A stretch of DNA of 32,914 nt. Origin: Prochlorothrix sp035285005 (GTDB lineage: Bacteria > Cyanobacteriota > Cyanobacteriia > Prochlorotrichales > Prochlorotrichaceae). The stretch lies in NCBI GenBank assembly GCA_035285005.1, contig JAYKIB010000116.1:1-32914 (forward strand), read 5' to 3'. The first letter of the stretch is position 1. Every line of letters begins with the position of its first letter. Positions 8,226 to 14,599 of this stretch are shown piece after piece. The notes beneath the pieces are model-generated. The model saw only the letters and a program-made list of their open reading frames with translations, was not told where the DNA came from and made no database searches. The position numbers and the translations under genes were made by a program.

Positions 8226-8930
8226 CTAACCGTAGCCATGGGTCGCTAGAAAAGCCGCATCGATCGCGTTGAGGGGGTCGCTCCCCGGGTTCGATCGCGC
8301 CGCACCGCCAGCCCCAACCGCCAGCAACTTTTCCACATACTTCCCCAAAATATCCCCTTCCAAGTTGACACAACTGCCCGCTTGGAGATGCTGAAGATTA
8401 GTCTCGTGGTAAGTGTGAGGAATCACCGCGACCGTGAATCGATCGCCCACATCACTGCACTGGGCGATCGTCAAACTAATCCCATTAATCGCCACACTCC
8501 CCTTCGGCACAATATAGCGCTGGACCTGGGCACTGGGCACCGCAAACTCCAGCTCCCAAAACTGCTCCGTCGCCGTCGCACTGACCAGATGCCCCACCCC
8601 ATCGATGTGACCCGTCACAAAATGCCCCCCTAACTTATCTCCCACGCGCAGGGATGGTTCGAGGTTGACCGTTACGGATTCGCTGGCAACGGCGGCGGTA
8701 TGCAAGGTGGTCCGTTTCAGGGTTTCGGGAGAAGTCGCCGCAATAAAGCCACCACTCACAAAGGACTCCACCGTTAAGCAAATCCCGTCAACGGCAACGC
8801 TATCCCCCAAGTCCAGGGGGCCGAGAAACTCTAACCCCGCATGACCAGCAGGGTGAGTCCCCCGGATTTGCACTTGGTACTCGTTCAAAAATGTGAGCTG
8901 GCCTAAGCCCCGCACTAGCCCTGTAAACAT
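8226..8930 (-). CDS. ribE: Riboflavin synthase, alpha subunit
   Basis: The enzyme dismutates two 6,7-dimethyl-8-ribityllumazine molecules to riboflavin and the pyrimidine precursor, the last step of riboflavin synthesis. The protein begins with the family signature MFTGLVRGLG and contains the two homologous lumazine-binding repeats: LGDSVAVDGICLTVESF with FIAATSPETLKRTTL, then GGHFVTGHIDGVGHL with KGSVAINGISLTIAQ and VIPHTYHETNL. The open frame extends four codons further up, but MFTG is the conserved N-terminus, so I start at 8930 (234 residues). The Shine-Dalgarno GAGGTG lies 4 nt before this ATG and is formed by the end of a dispersed repeat. The YbjN-like gene lies 113 bp upstream on the same strand. 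In some bacteria the same enzyme is called RibC. Confidence 0.96.
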   Translation of the reverse strand: MFTGLVRGLGQLTFLNEYQVQIRGTHPAGHAGLEFLGPLDLGDSVAVDGICLTVESFVSGGFIAATSPETLKRTTLHTAAVASESVTVNLEPSLRVGDKLGGHFVTGHIDGVGHLVSATATEQFWELEFAVPSAQVQRYIVPKGSVAINGISLTIAQCSDVGDRFTVAVIPHTYHETNLQHLQAGSCVNLEGDILGKYVEKLLAVGAGGAARSNPGSDPLNAIDAAFLATHGYG

Positions 8931-9022
8931 AAGGCACCTCAATCAATTGGGGTGGGCCGCAACGCTGCCGGCTCCACCTCTTCAACCGGATGGGGCACAC
9001 AGACACGCTTACCGAAGGTCTC
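8931..9022. repeat. Diverged palindromic element abutting the ribE start codon
   Basis: One end reads AAGGCACCTCAATCAATTGGGG immediately next to the ribE ATG, shown here in plus-strand order as 20 bases or fewer: AAGGCACCTCAATCAATT. The core and far end (ACCGAAGGTC) are only weakly matched, so this is an old or partial copy. It fills the gap between the YbjN-like stop and ribE. Confidence 0.6.
8935..8940 (-). promoter_or_regulatory. Shine-Dalgarno of ribE supplied by a repeat end
   Basis: On the minus strand the terminal GAGGTG of the palindromic element is followed by CCTT and the ribE ATG. Spacing and sequence fit a ribosome binding site and support the MFTG start. Confidence 0.6.
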
Positions 9023-9043
9023 AACCCCACGAGTCCAGCAACC

Positions 9044-9637
9044 CTATTGCTCTTCGTCGTAGGCATATTCCTCGCCGTCCTCTTCCCCCGGTATCCGACC
9101 TCGGGACTTGCGGGCTTCCATGGCCCGCTCCAACATTGTCAGCAGTCCGGGGGCTTCTTCCTGAAGTGCCAGCAGCAATCGCTCACCCGCATCTTCATCC
9201 CCCGGGTCCTTTCCCGTTTCCATCACCCGCATCAACCGAGGAATGGCCATGTCATCCACAATCTGGATTAGCGCTGTTAAACAGCGGTTGAATTGGCGCT
9301 CTGTTAGGGACGAATCCTCTAAGGGAAACTCAATAATGGCCCGGATTTCCCCGTCAACAGGGTCGTACTCCCATTGGAGCATCTTGGTTTCCCAAGAAAT
9401 ACTGAGCATTGTTTGCAAAATTGCAGCTTTGTGGGGATGTTCACTGACACCGGAAAGAACCTGAGGCGCGTAGACGGCGAAAAACTCACCCTCCTCCTCC
9501 AGTTCAATCACAATCAGGAGATTCTCAACGTTATCCCCTTGCACGCCTGTGTAGATGCGGGCTTCCTCAGCATCTAGGCGGTACTTCCAGCCTTTGTTAT
9601 CCAGATATTGAGCGATTTGCTCCAGCGTTGCGGCCAT
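9044..9637 (-). CDS. YbjN-domain protein
   Basis: The 197-residue protein has the fold pattern of the YbjN / type III secretion chaperone-like family. It starts with a helix (TLEQIAQYLDNKGWKYRLD), followed by strands with NLLIVIELEEEGEFFAVYAP and a helix-strand segment (MLQWEYDPVDGEIRAIIEFPLED) that matches the family's 'D..dGei....el' core. A helical C-terminal extension (LLALQEEAPGLLTMLERAMEARKS) ends in an acidic tail. No signal peptide or membrane segment is present, so it is probably cytosolic. Family members are common in cyanobacteria but have no established biochemical role. It is encoded upstream of ribE on the same strand, separated by a repeat, which does not by itself imply a shared function. 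The ATG at 9637 is the only good start. Confidence 0.75.
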   Translation of the reverse strand: MAATLEQIAQYLDNKGWKYRLDAEEARIYTGVQGDNVENLLIVIELEEEGEFFAVYAPQVLSGVSEHPHKAAILQTMLSISWETKMLQWEYDPVDGEIRAIIEFPLEDSSLTERQFNRCLTALIQIVDDMAIPRLMRVMETGKDPGDEDAGERLLLALQEEAPGLLTMLERAMEARKSRGRIPGEEDGEEYAYDEEQ

Positions 9638-10057
9638 AGCGTCTGCGACATCTATAAAGAGTGGTGCCGGTGATTTTCGGAAACGTGATCTTCAGGACTC
9701 AAAGCACTGGAGCAAGACTCAACGTAATCGATCCAGCCTTTAATGGGCACATCCTACCATAGTTGGCAGCCGCCACAGTGCTATCGACGCTATCAACTCA
9801 GCTGGAGGGAGGTCCCCCCGATCGACCGAAGATTCCGACGCAAGACAACTCTGCCACCCCCCTCAACGCACCGGCCTGGTGCCATATCCCGTGGTTTTCT
9901 CCAGCACTCACCAAAATCCTGCTATGGTAAATGGGGCAAAAATTCGCGATCAGATTCCTAGGGCACTTGTCCTCGCCTGTTTCCCGGCCTCAGTCCCCTT
10001 GGTTCACTCCAATCCGTTCACTACTTCTTCAATCCCATTCAATCCCAGGTTTATGTC
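9638..10057. other. Intergenic region between YbjN-like gene and pyrH
   Basis: This 420-bp gap between divergent genes must hold promoters for both. A possible -10 element (TATGGT, about 9923-9928) lies upstream of pyrH, but no good -35 partner is visible. I see no RNA gene, repeat copy or coding sequence. Confidence 0.5.
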
Positions 10058-10780
10058 ATGGCATACCAGCGCATCTTACTCAAACTGAGCGGCGAAGCGC
10101 TCATGGGAGATTTGGCCTATGGAATAGATCCCAATGTGGTTGACGGTGTGGCCCAGGCGGTGGGAAGCGTCGTGAAAGAAGGGATTGAGCTTGCGATCGT
10201 CGTGGGAGGCGGCAACATCTTCCGGGGCATTCGGGGAGCATCGGGGGGAATGGACCGGGCCACGGCGGACTATGTGGGGATGTTGGCCACCATTATGAAT
10301 GCCATTACCCTTCAGGATGCGCTGGAGCAGAAGGGAATCCCAACCCGTGTCCAGACGGCGATCGCCATGCAGGAAATTGCCGAGCCCTATATTCGCCGTC
10401 GGGCAATTCGTCACCTGGAAAAAGGACGCGTGGTCATTTTTGGGGGCGGCTCGGGGAATCCCTTCTTTACCACAGACACCACGGCAGCTCTGCGAGCCGC
10501 AGAAATTAGCGCCGATGTGATTTTTAAGGCCACCAAAGTGGATGGAATCTACGATAGCGATCCCAAGCTCAATCCCAATGCAAAACGCTACAAAACCCTA
10601 AACTATAGCCATGTTCTGGCCGAGGAGTTGGGGGTGATGGATGGCACAGCGATCGCCCTGTGCAAAGAGCGACAGATGCCCATTGTGGTGTTTAATTTAT
10701 TTGGCGAGGGCAATATCTACCGCGCCGCTATGGGAGAATTAATCGGAACGACAGTGGGAGGTTCCTGTGAAATTAGCTGA
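10058..10780 (+). CDS. pyrH: UMP kinase
   Basis: This hexameric amino-acid-kinase-fold enzyme phosphorylates UMP to UDP with ATP in pyrimidine nucleotide synthesis. The 240-residue length is normal. Visible motifs are the N-terminal RILLKLSGEAL, the GGGNIFRG phosphate loop (about residues 50-57), the IPTRVQTAIAM segment and GGGSGNPFFTTDTTAALRA in the UMP/ATP site, then KATKVDGIYDSDP. The ATG at 10058 gives the standard MAYQRILLKLSGEAL start. It overlaps frr by 14 nt, so the two are certainly cotranscribed and probably translationally coupled. pyrH-frr is a widely conserved pair in bacteria. Confidence 0.98.
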   Translation: MAYQRILLKLSGEALMGDLAYGIDPNVVDGVAQAVGSVVKEGIELAIVVGGGNIFRGIRGASGGMDRATADYVGMLATIMNAITLQDALEQKGIPTRVQTAIAMQEIAEPYIRRRAIRHLEKGRVVIFGGGSGNPFFTTDTTAALRAAEISADVIFKATKVDGIYDSDPKLNPNAKRYKTLNYSHVLAEELGVMDGTAIALCKERQMPIVVFNLFGEGNIYRAAMGELIGTTVGGSCEIS

Positions 10781-11315
10781 TGTCGAAGCCCAAATGCAAA
10801 AGTCCGTGGAAGCAACCCAGCGGTCTTTTAATACCATCCGCACGGGGCGGGCCAATGCCAGCATTCTCGATCGGGTCATGGTGGACTATTACGGAGCCGA
10901 GACCCCCCTCAAGTCCCTGGCCAACATCAGTACTCCCGACTCCACGACCCTCCAGATTGACCCCTTTGATAAGGGCAGTCTCGCCCAAATTGAAAAGGCT
11001 ATTTCCCTCTCGGACGTGGGCTTAACCCCCAACAATGATGGGCGGGTGGTGCGCATCAATATTCCCCCCCTCACCAGCGAACGCCGTAAGGAATTTGTCA
11101 AAATTGCCTCCAAGTATGCCGAGGAAGGTAAGGTGGCAATTCGCAATATTCGCCGGGATGCGATCGACAGCGTCCGCAAGCAGGAAAAATCGAGTGATAT
11201 TTCCGAGGATGAGTCCCGGGACTTACAAGATCAGGTCCAGAAGCTCACGGATAAGTTTACAGCTCGGGTTGATGAGCTGCTTGCAGCGAAAGAAAAGGAC
11301 ATCATGACCGTTTAG
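10767..11315 (+). CDS. frr: Ribosome recycling factor
   Basis: RRF works with EF-G to split post-termination ribosomes. The 182-residue protein has the family pattern: N-terminal helix, FNTIRTGRANASILDRVMVDYYG, the beta domain (TPLKSLANISTPD, LQIDPFDKG) and the C-terminal helices with PPLTSERRKEFVK and RNIRRDA. It begins with GTG at 10767 inside the last codons of pyrH, preceded by GGGAGG at 10756-10761. The first in-frame ATG lies well inside the family fold, so GTG is the right start. The overlap suggests translational coupling to pyrH. Identification is secure. Confidence 0.98.
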   Translation: MKLADVEAQMQKSVEATQRSFNTIRTGRANASILDRVMVDYYGAETPLKSLANISTPDSTTLQIDPFDKGSLAQIEKAISLSDVGLTPNNDGRVVRINIPPLTSERRKEFVKIASKYAEEGKVAIRNIRRDAIDSVRKQEKSSDISEDESRDLQDQVQKLTDKFTARVDELLAAKEKDIMTV

Positions 11316-11360
11316 GGATGCGATCCAGACCCCTTTTCATCCCTCCTCGGAACGTCCTCT

Positions 11361-12512
11361 ATGTTTAACTGTATTGTGGTTGGGGCCGGCCCTGCGGGCA
11401 GTGGTACGGCCTATCATTTGGCACGGCAGGGGCGATCGGTCCTGCTCCTAGAGCGGGATGACCTTCCCCGGTATCGCCCCTGTGCCGGGGGACTCTCGCC
11501 CCAAGTAACCCAGTGGTATGACTTTAGTTTTGAGCCCGTGATCTCCCAACGGGTCGATCGGGTGGGTTTTACCTACCAACTGGGGGATCCCGTTGCTGCG
11601 ATCATTGACACGCCGGAACCCCTGTGGATGGTGAAGCGGGAGGAGCTGGATGCCTATTTAGTCCAGCAAGCCCAAGCCCAGGGTGCGGAAGTGCGGACGG
11701 GTGTGGCCGTGACGGGGGCCAAATTTCAGCAGGACCACTGGGAGATTCAGACGACAACGGGGAACCACACAGCCCGGTATGTGGTGGGGGCAGATGGTGC
11801 CCAGGGCGTTTCAGCGAAGCTTCTGGGGTTTCGGCCTCGTCGGCCCCGTGTCAGTTTTACCCTGGAGATCCCGCTGGCGGATTCAACAGCGGACTGGACC
11901 CGCCAAAGCCATTTTGATTTTGGCTTGCTTAAAAACGGCTATGTGTGGATGTTCCCCAAGGCCGATCGCCTCACCTTCAATGCAGCCACCATGGTGGGTG
12001 GAACCAAGGATTTGCGATCGCCCCTGGCGGACTATGTGCGTCACTTTGGCCTCAACCCAGACCACGGGCAGGGCCATCCCGGCGCCTTCACCCTCTGGGA
12101 TGGCCATCGCAATCTCCAGGGTCGCCATGCGGTGTTAGTGGGGGATGCGGCGGGACTCGCCGATCCCTTCAGCTTGGAAGGGATCCGGCCCGCATTACTG
12201 AGTGGATGGCGGGCAGCAGGGGCGATCGATCGGGCTTTAATCTGTGATTCCCAGGGAGACGGAAAGGGCGCAACCCAAGCCCTGGGAACTTACACCAGTC
12301 AACTGCGAGAGGATTGGGGCAACGATATGGTGTGGGCCTCCCGCATTGCTGGACTCTTTTATCGGGTCACCCAATTCGGCTATCAAATCGGGGTCAAACG
12401 TCCCTCGGCCCGGGCTCGGATGGGAAAAATTTTGTGTGGTGAGCTCCGGTATAGCGACGTGGCGACCCGCGCCATCAAGCTGCTGACCGGTAAGCTCGCA
12501 CCGTGGCAATAG
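11361..12512 (+). CDS. Geranylgeranyl-reductase-family FAD oxidoreductase
   Basis: The 383-residue flavoprotein belongs to the geranylgeranyl reductase family, which reduces isoprenoid double bonds. The N-terminal FAD Rossmann motif (VVGAGPAGSGTAYHLARQG, residues 6-24) is followed by LLERDDLPRYRPCAGGLSP with the family's C-x-G-G pattern. YVVGADGAQG and the second FAD motif LVGDAAGLADPFSLEGI (about 257-273) are also present. It is shorter than, and distinct in sequence from, chlorophyll geranylgeranyl reductase ChlP as I know it, so I do not assign that gene symbol. The substrate is unknown. It sits 45 bp after frr on the same strand and is probably in that operon. A perfect 17-bp hairpin 48 nt downstream can end the transcript. 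Confidence 0.88.
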   Translation: MFNCIVVGAGPAGSGTAYHLARQGRSVLLLERDDLPRYRPCAGGLSPQVTQWYDFSFEPVISQRVDRVGFTYQLGDPVAAIIDTPEPLWMVKREELDAYLVQQAQAQGAEVRTGVAVTGAKFQQDHWEIQTTTGNHTARYVVGADGAQGVSAKLLGFRPRRPRVSFTLEIPLADSTADWTRQSHFDFGLLKNGYVWMFPKADRLTFNAATMVGGTKDLRSPLADYVRHFGLNPDHGQGHPGAFTLWDGHRNLQGRHAVLVGDAAGLADPFSLEGIRPALLSGWRAAGAIDRALICDSQGDGKGATQALGTYTSQLREDWGNDMVWASRIAGLFYRVTQFGYQIGVKRPSARARMGKILCGELRYSDVATRAIKLLTGKLAPWQ

Positions 12513-12560
12513 CCCGCAATATTACGACCCCATCACGACCCACCACGACTGCCAAACTTA

Positions 12561-12597
12561 GCAGAAGGCCCCCGGCGTTGCGCCGGGGGCCTTCTGC
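12561..12597. terminator. Perfect 17-bp hairpin between convergent genes
   Basis: Positions 12561-12577 are the exact reverse complement of 12581-12597, with a 3-nt loop (TTG). The stem is very GC-rich. It lies between the convergent reductase-family gene (ends 12512) and the minus-strand unknown gene (ends 12601, 3 bp away), so it is positioned as a shared bidirectional terminator, although no T tract follows. Confidence 0.8.
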
Positions 12598-12600
12598 GGC

Positions 12601-13245
12601 TCATCGCCTCGGTAAATCCTGGAGCGTCGGCAACCGAAAGCTGAGGGGGCAGGTGACCACCACCAAATAAGAATTCTGGTAACGACCCACCTCCTGGAGC
12701 TTCAGAACCAGCCGCAGCAGAACGGTACAGGGAATTTTTTTCGCCAAGAACTTGAGCAGCAGACCGGGCGGTACCAGATGCATCATCTCCCCATCCGCCG
12801 TAGCAATGCGAAAGGTTTCCCGCAGTTTGTCATTGGGCGGCAAGAGGCTTGGCGACTGGGACTGGCCCAGATTAGGGGTCAGACAGGCCAATTCCTGGGC
12901 AGCCCCCTGCAAGGTGGTCAAGGAGCTTTGTTTCCAGTCCACATACACCGCATAGGTGCTCGTTTTGTTTTCCATCTCCAGGGCGAGGCTGGTGAACTGG
13001 CTAATCTCAATCAAAGGATTGTGGAGAACTTGGATCGCGATCGCCCCTTGGAGATCCATCTCCTCAATTTGACGATCGAGATCCGCCTGCAACTTGGCAT
13101 TTTCCAAACTCAACACCACCTTCCCGTCCAGAGCTTCCTGTTGGCGTTTCTCTTGCTCTTCCACCACGCTTTCTCGGGCCTTATAGACCACATAGACTGT
13201 GATGGTGACGTAGATAATCAAAACCAGCAGACTAAAGGTGTTCAT
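12601..13245 (-). CDS. Membrane-anchored protein of unknown function
   Basis: I do not recognise a characterised family. The 214-residue protein begins with one hydrophobic helix (LLVLIIYVTITVYVVY, about residues 6-21), continues as a charged probable coiled coil (KARESVVEEQEKRQQEALDGK to LDRQIEEMDL, about 23-66, shown in parts), and then has a mixed globular domain. That domain contains ISQFTSLALEMENKTSTYAV and YVDWKQSS, and near the end LLRLVLKLQEVGRYQNSYL. The layout suggests a bitopic membrane protein with a cytosolic domain. The stop codon is 3 bp from the perfect hairpin terminator it shares with the convergent gene. The ATG at 13245 places the helix at the N-terminus. It looks like a conserved cyanobacterial hypothetical. 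Confidence 0.7.
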   Translation of the reverse strand: MNTFSLLVLIIYVTITVYVVYKARESVVEEQEKRQQEALDGKVVLSLENAKLQADLDRQIEEMDLQGAIAIQVLHNPLIEISQFTSLALEMENKTSTYAVYVDWKQSSLTTLQGAAQELACLTPNLGQSQSPSLLPPNDKLRETFRIATADGEMMHLVPPGLLLKFLAKKIPCTVLLRLVLKLQEVGRYQNSYLVVVTCPLSFRLPTLQDLPRR

Positions 13246-13406
13246 TGGAGCTTAGGTTGCAGCATGGAACAGTGGGAGAGCCGATACATCACCCATCGGT
13301 AGTGGGGCAGGGGCAACTGAGGCTACTCTACTCCACATTTGTCCCAAGTCTCTGTCCAGGATTCAGGTCTTGACTGGATGCCGAAACTCGCTAGCCAGAC
13401 CCCTCG

Positions 13407-13820
13407 CTAGACAGCGCCCTCGGGGGGCATAAAGTCCCAGAGGATCTCGTCGGGTTCGTCGTCAATCCCATCGTCAAGCTCGTCATCATCAATCTGTTCG
13501 GCTGTGGGGTCGATCGCCGGGGTTACCGCAGCCGAATACCCCCGGCGATCGACTGCCGCCGACTGGCTCACGCTAACTTGACGCTCCAAAACCGTGAACT
13601 TCGTTTCCAGGGCAAAAAAGCGTTGCGTTAGACTTTTTTCTAGACGATCGAGGGCAGTGGCGACCGTACGATCCTGGGATAAATATTGGGCTAAAGCTTC
13701 TAAAACCAGCTCACTCTTCGATCGATGCTGGCTGGCGGCGGCTTGGGCCAGCTGAGCATCCAAGCTGGTGGGAATTTGCAGTGTGAGAGTTTCTTGGGGC
13801 TGGGGACTGGGGGCAGACAT
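13407..13820 (-). CDS. Small ribbon-helix-helix (CopG-like) protein
   Basis: Residues about 8-48 form a ribbon-helix-helix pattern: the strand ETLTLQIP, then SLDAQLAQAAASQHRSKSEL and VLEALAQYLSQ. Such domains bind DNA as dimers. A probable coiled coil (LDRLEKSLTQRFFALETKFTVLERQVSV) follows, then an acidic tail (DDDELDDGIDDEPDEI). The frame is open for 56 more codons upstream, but those translate the dispersed repeat and its flank. I therefore start at the ATG at 13820 (137 residues). No toxin-like partner is adjacent, so it is not obviously an antitoxin; it could be a regulator. Its operator and targets are unknown. Confidence 0.75.
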   Translation of the reverse strand: MSAPSPQPQETLTLQIPTSLDAQLAQAAASQHRSKSELVLEALAQYLSQDRTVATALDRLEKSLTQRFFALETKFTVLERQVSVSQSAAVDRRGYSAAVTPAIDPTAEQIDDDELDDGIDDEPDEILWDFMPPEGAV

Positions 13821-13921
13821 GGCGAAGGGGGCCAAGCACAGGCTAGGGAACACACACAAGCGTATCTTAATTCGCCGGGGGAAACGGTTTCGCTTTTGCT
13901 CGACGTCTCGCTTTTGCTTTA

Positions 13922-14020
13922 GGGCACCTCGATTAATTGGGTTGCGCGGCTTCGCCGCGCAACCCAACCCTGATTCTGCTGTAGGCACTCCGGTGAAAAT
14001 TTGAATTAATCGAGGTGCCC
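13922..14020 (+). repeat. 99-bp palindromic element with TTTA target duplication
   Basis: This is a near-consensus copy. Its ends GGGCACCTCGATTAAT and ATTAATCGAGGTGCCC are perfect 16-bp inverted repeats, and the core is a perfect 12-bp stem (GGGTTGCGCGGC / GCCGCGCAACCC) around TTC. It is flanked by TTTA at 13918-13921 and TTTA at 14021-14024. Confidence 0.95.
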
Positions 14021-14056
14021 TTTACATTTCGCTTTTATTTCGCTTTTTAAAATGCA

Positions 14057-14101
14057 GAAAAGGCGCCGACGACTGGCCGTGTTTCGTCTCGGCGCCTTTT
14101 C
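14057..14101. terminator. Terminator-like hairpin in a gene-free region
   Basis: GAAAAGGCGCCGACGA (from 14057) pairs with TCGTC(TC)GGCGCCTTTTC (to 14101) with a 2-nt bulge. A and T runs at the stem ends give it a rho-independent appearance on both strands. It does not follow any coding gene closely, so it may end an unrecognised small transcript or attenuate the leader of the RHH gene. Confidence 0.5.
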
Positions 14102-14203
14102 TGGTTCGCTCCTCACACCTCTTGAACTATAAGTGATTATTCCTAGTTTGGCAAGGCTTAATCTTCAAAGGGGGACCTAACTTAATCTTGGCAGGCAGCT
14201 TCA

Positions 14204-14303
14204 GGCTCCTTCGATTAATTGGGTTGGGCGGCTTCGCCGCCCAACCCAAACTCTTATTCTTGTGTGGGCTATCTCCCAAAAAGTTGGATTAATCGAGGTG
14301 CCC
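14204..14303 (+). repeat. 100-bp palindromic element
   Basis: A complete copy with a GG-type core (GGGTTGGGCGGC / GCCGCCCAACCC, a perfect 12-bp stem) and right end GGATTAATCGAGGTGCCC. The left end is eroded (GGCTCCTTCGATTAAT). A second right-end remnant (ATTATTCACGGTGCCC) lies just beyond, at about 14330-14346. Confidence 0.9.
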
Positions 14304-14451
14304 CTTGGGATTACCGTTCTAAAAATCTAGATTATTCACGGTGCCCCCAGGTCCAATTTTTCCCCATCTTCCACACGGGTAGCGCTACACACCGGTCCCA
14401 TCCCTTGGGCCGGCAGACCAGGGGTCCACGACGCACCCATTAGCTTCATTA

Positions 14452-14523
14452 GCCCACAGCACAACAGGCCCACAGTACAACAGGTCCACAGCGCAACAGA
14501 CCCACGCAACAGGCCCACAGTGC
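14452..14523. repeat. 16-bp tandem repeat array (about 4.5 units)
   Basis: Units are GCCCACAGCACAACAG, GCCCACAGTACAACAG, GTCCACAGCGCAACAG, a 13-bp shortened unit and a final partial GCCCACAGTGC. The array lies about 75 bp upstream of yifB. Confidence 0.85.
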
Positions 14524-14599
14524 ATTACCAACGATCGCGCTGAAATCAGTGCTACGCTAAACACGGAAAAATAGGATCTGTTTCAGTGGGGGGGGTGTC

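Larger units (their letters stand above)
13821..14599. other. Repeat-rich divergent intergenic region
   Basis: This 779-bp gap between the divergent RHH and yifB genes holds two complete copies of the palindromic element, a terminator-like hairpin at 14057-14101 and a 16-bp tandem array at 14452-14523. TTTCGCTTTT-like runs occur on both sides of the first copy. No convincing gene is present; a small RNA ending at the hairpin is possible. Confidence 0.6.

Noticed and set aside
8890..8942. Upstream ATG of ribE at 8942
   Set aside because: The extra codons lie in the repeat; MFTG is the family's conserved N-terminus and has its own Shine-Dalgarno.
11361..12512. Assignment as chlorophyll geranylgeranyl reductase (chlP)
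   Set aside because: It shares the family motifs but not, as far as I can judge, the ChlP-specific sequence; a family-level call is safer.
13821..13988. 56-codon N-terminal extension of the RHH gene
   Set aside because: The extension translates the palindromic element (NPINRGAL-type peptide) and its flank; a good ATG starts the domain at 13820.
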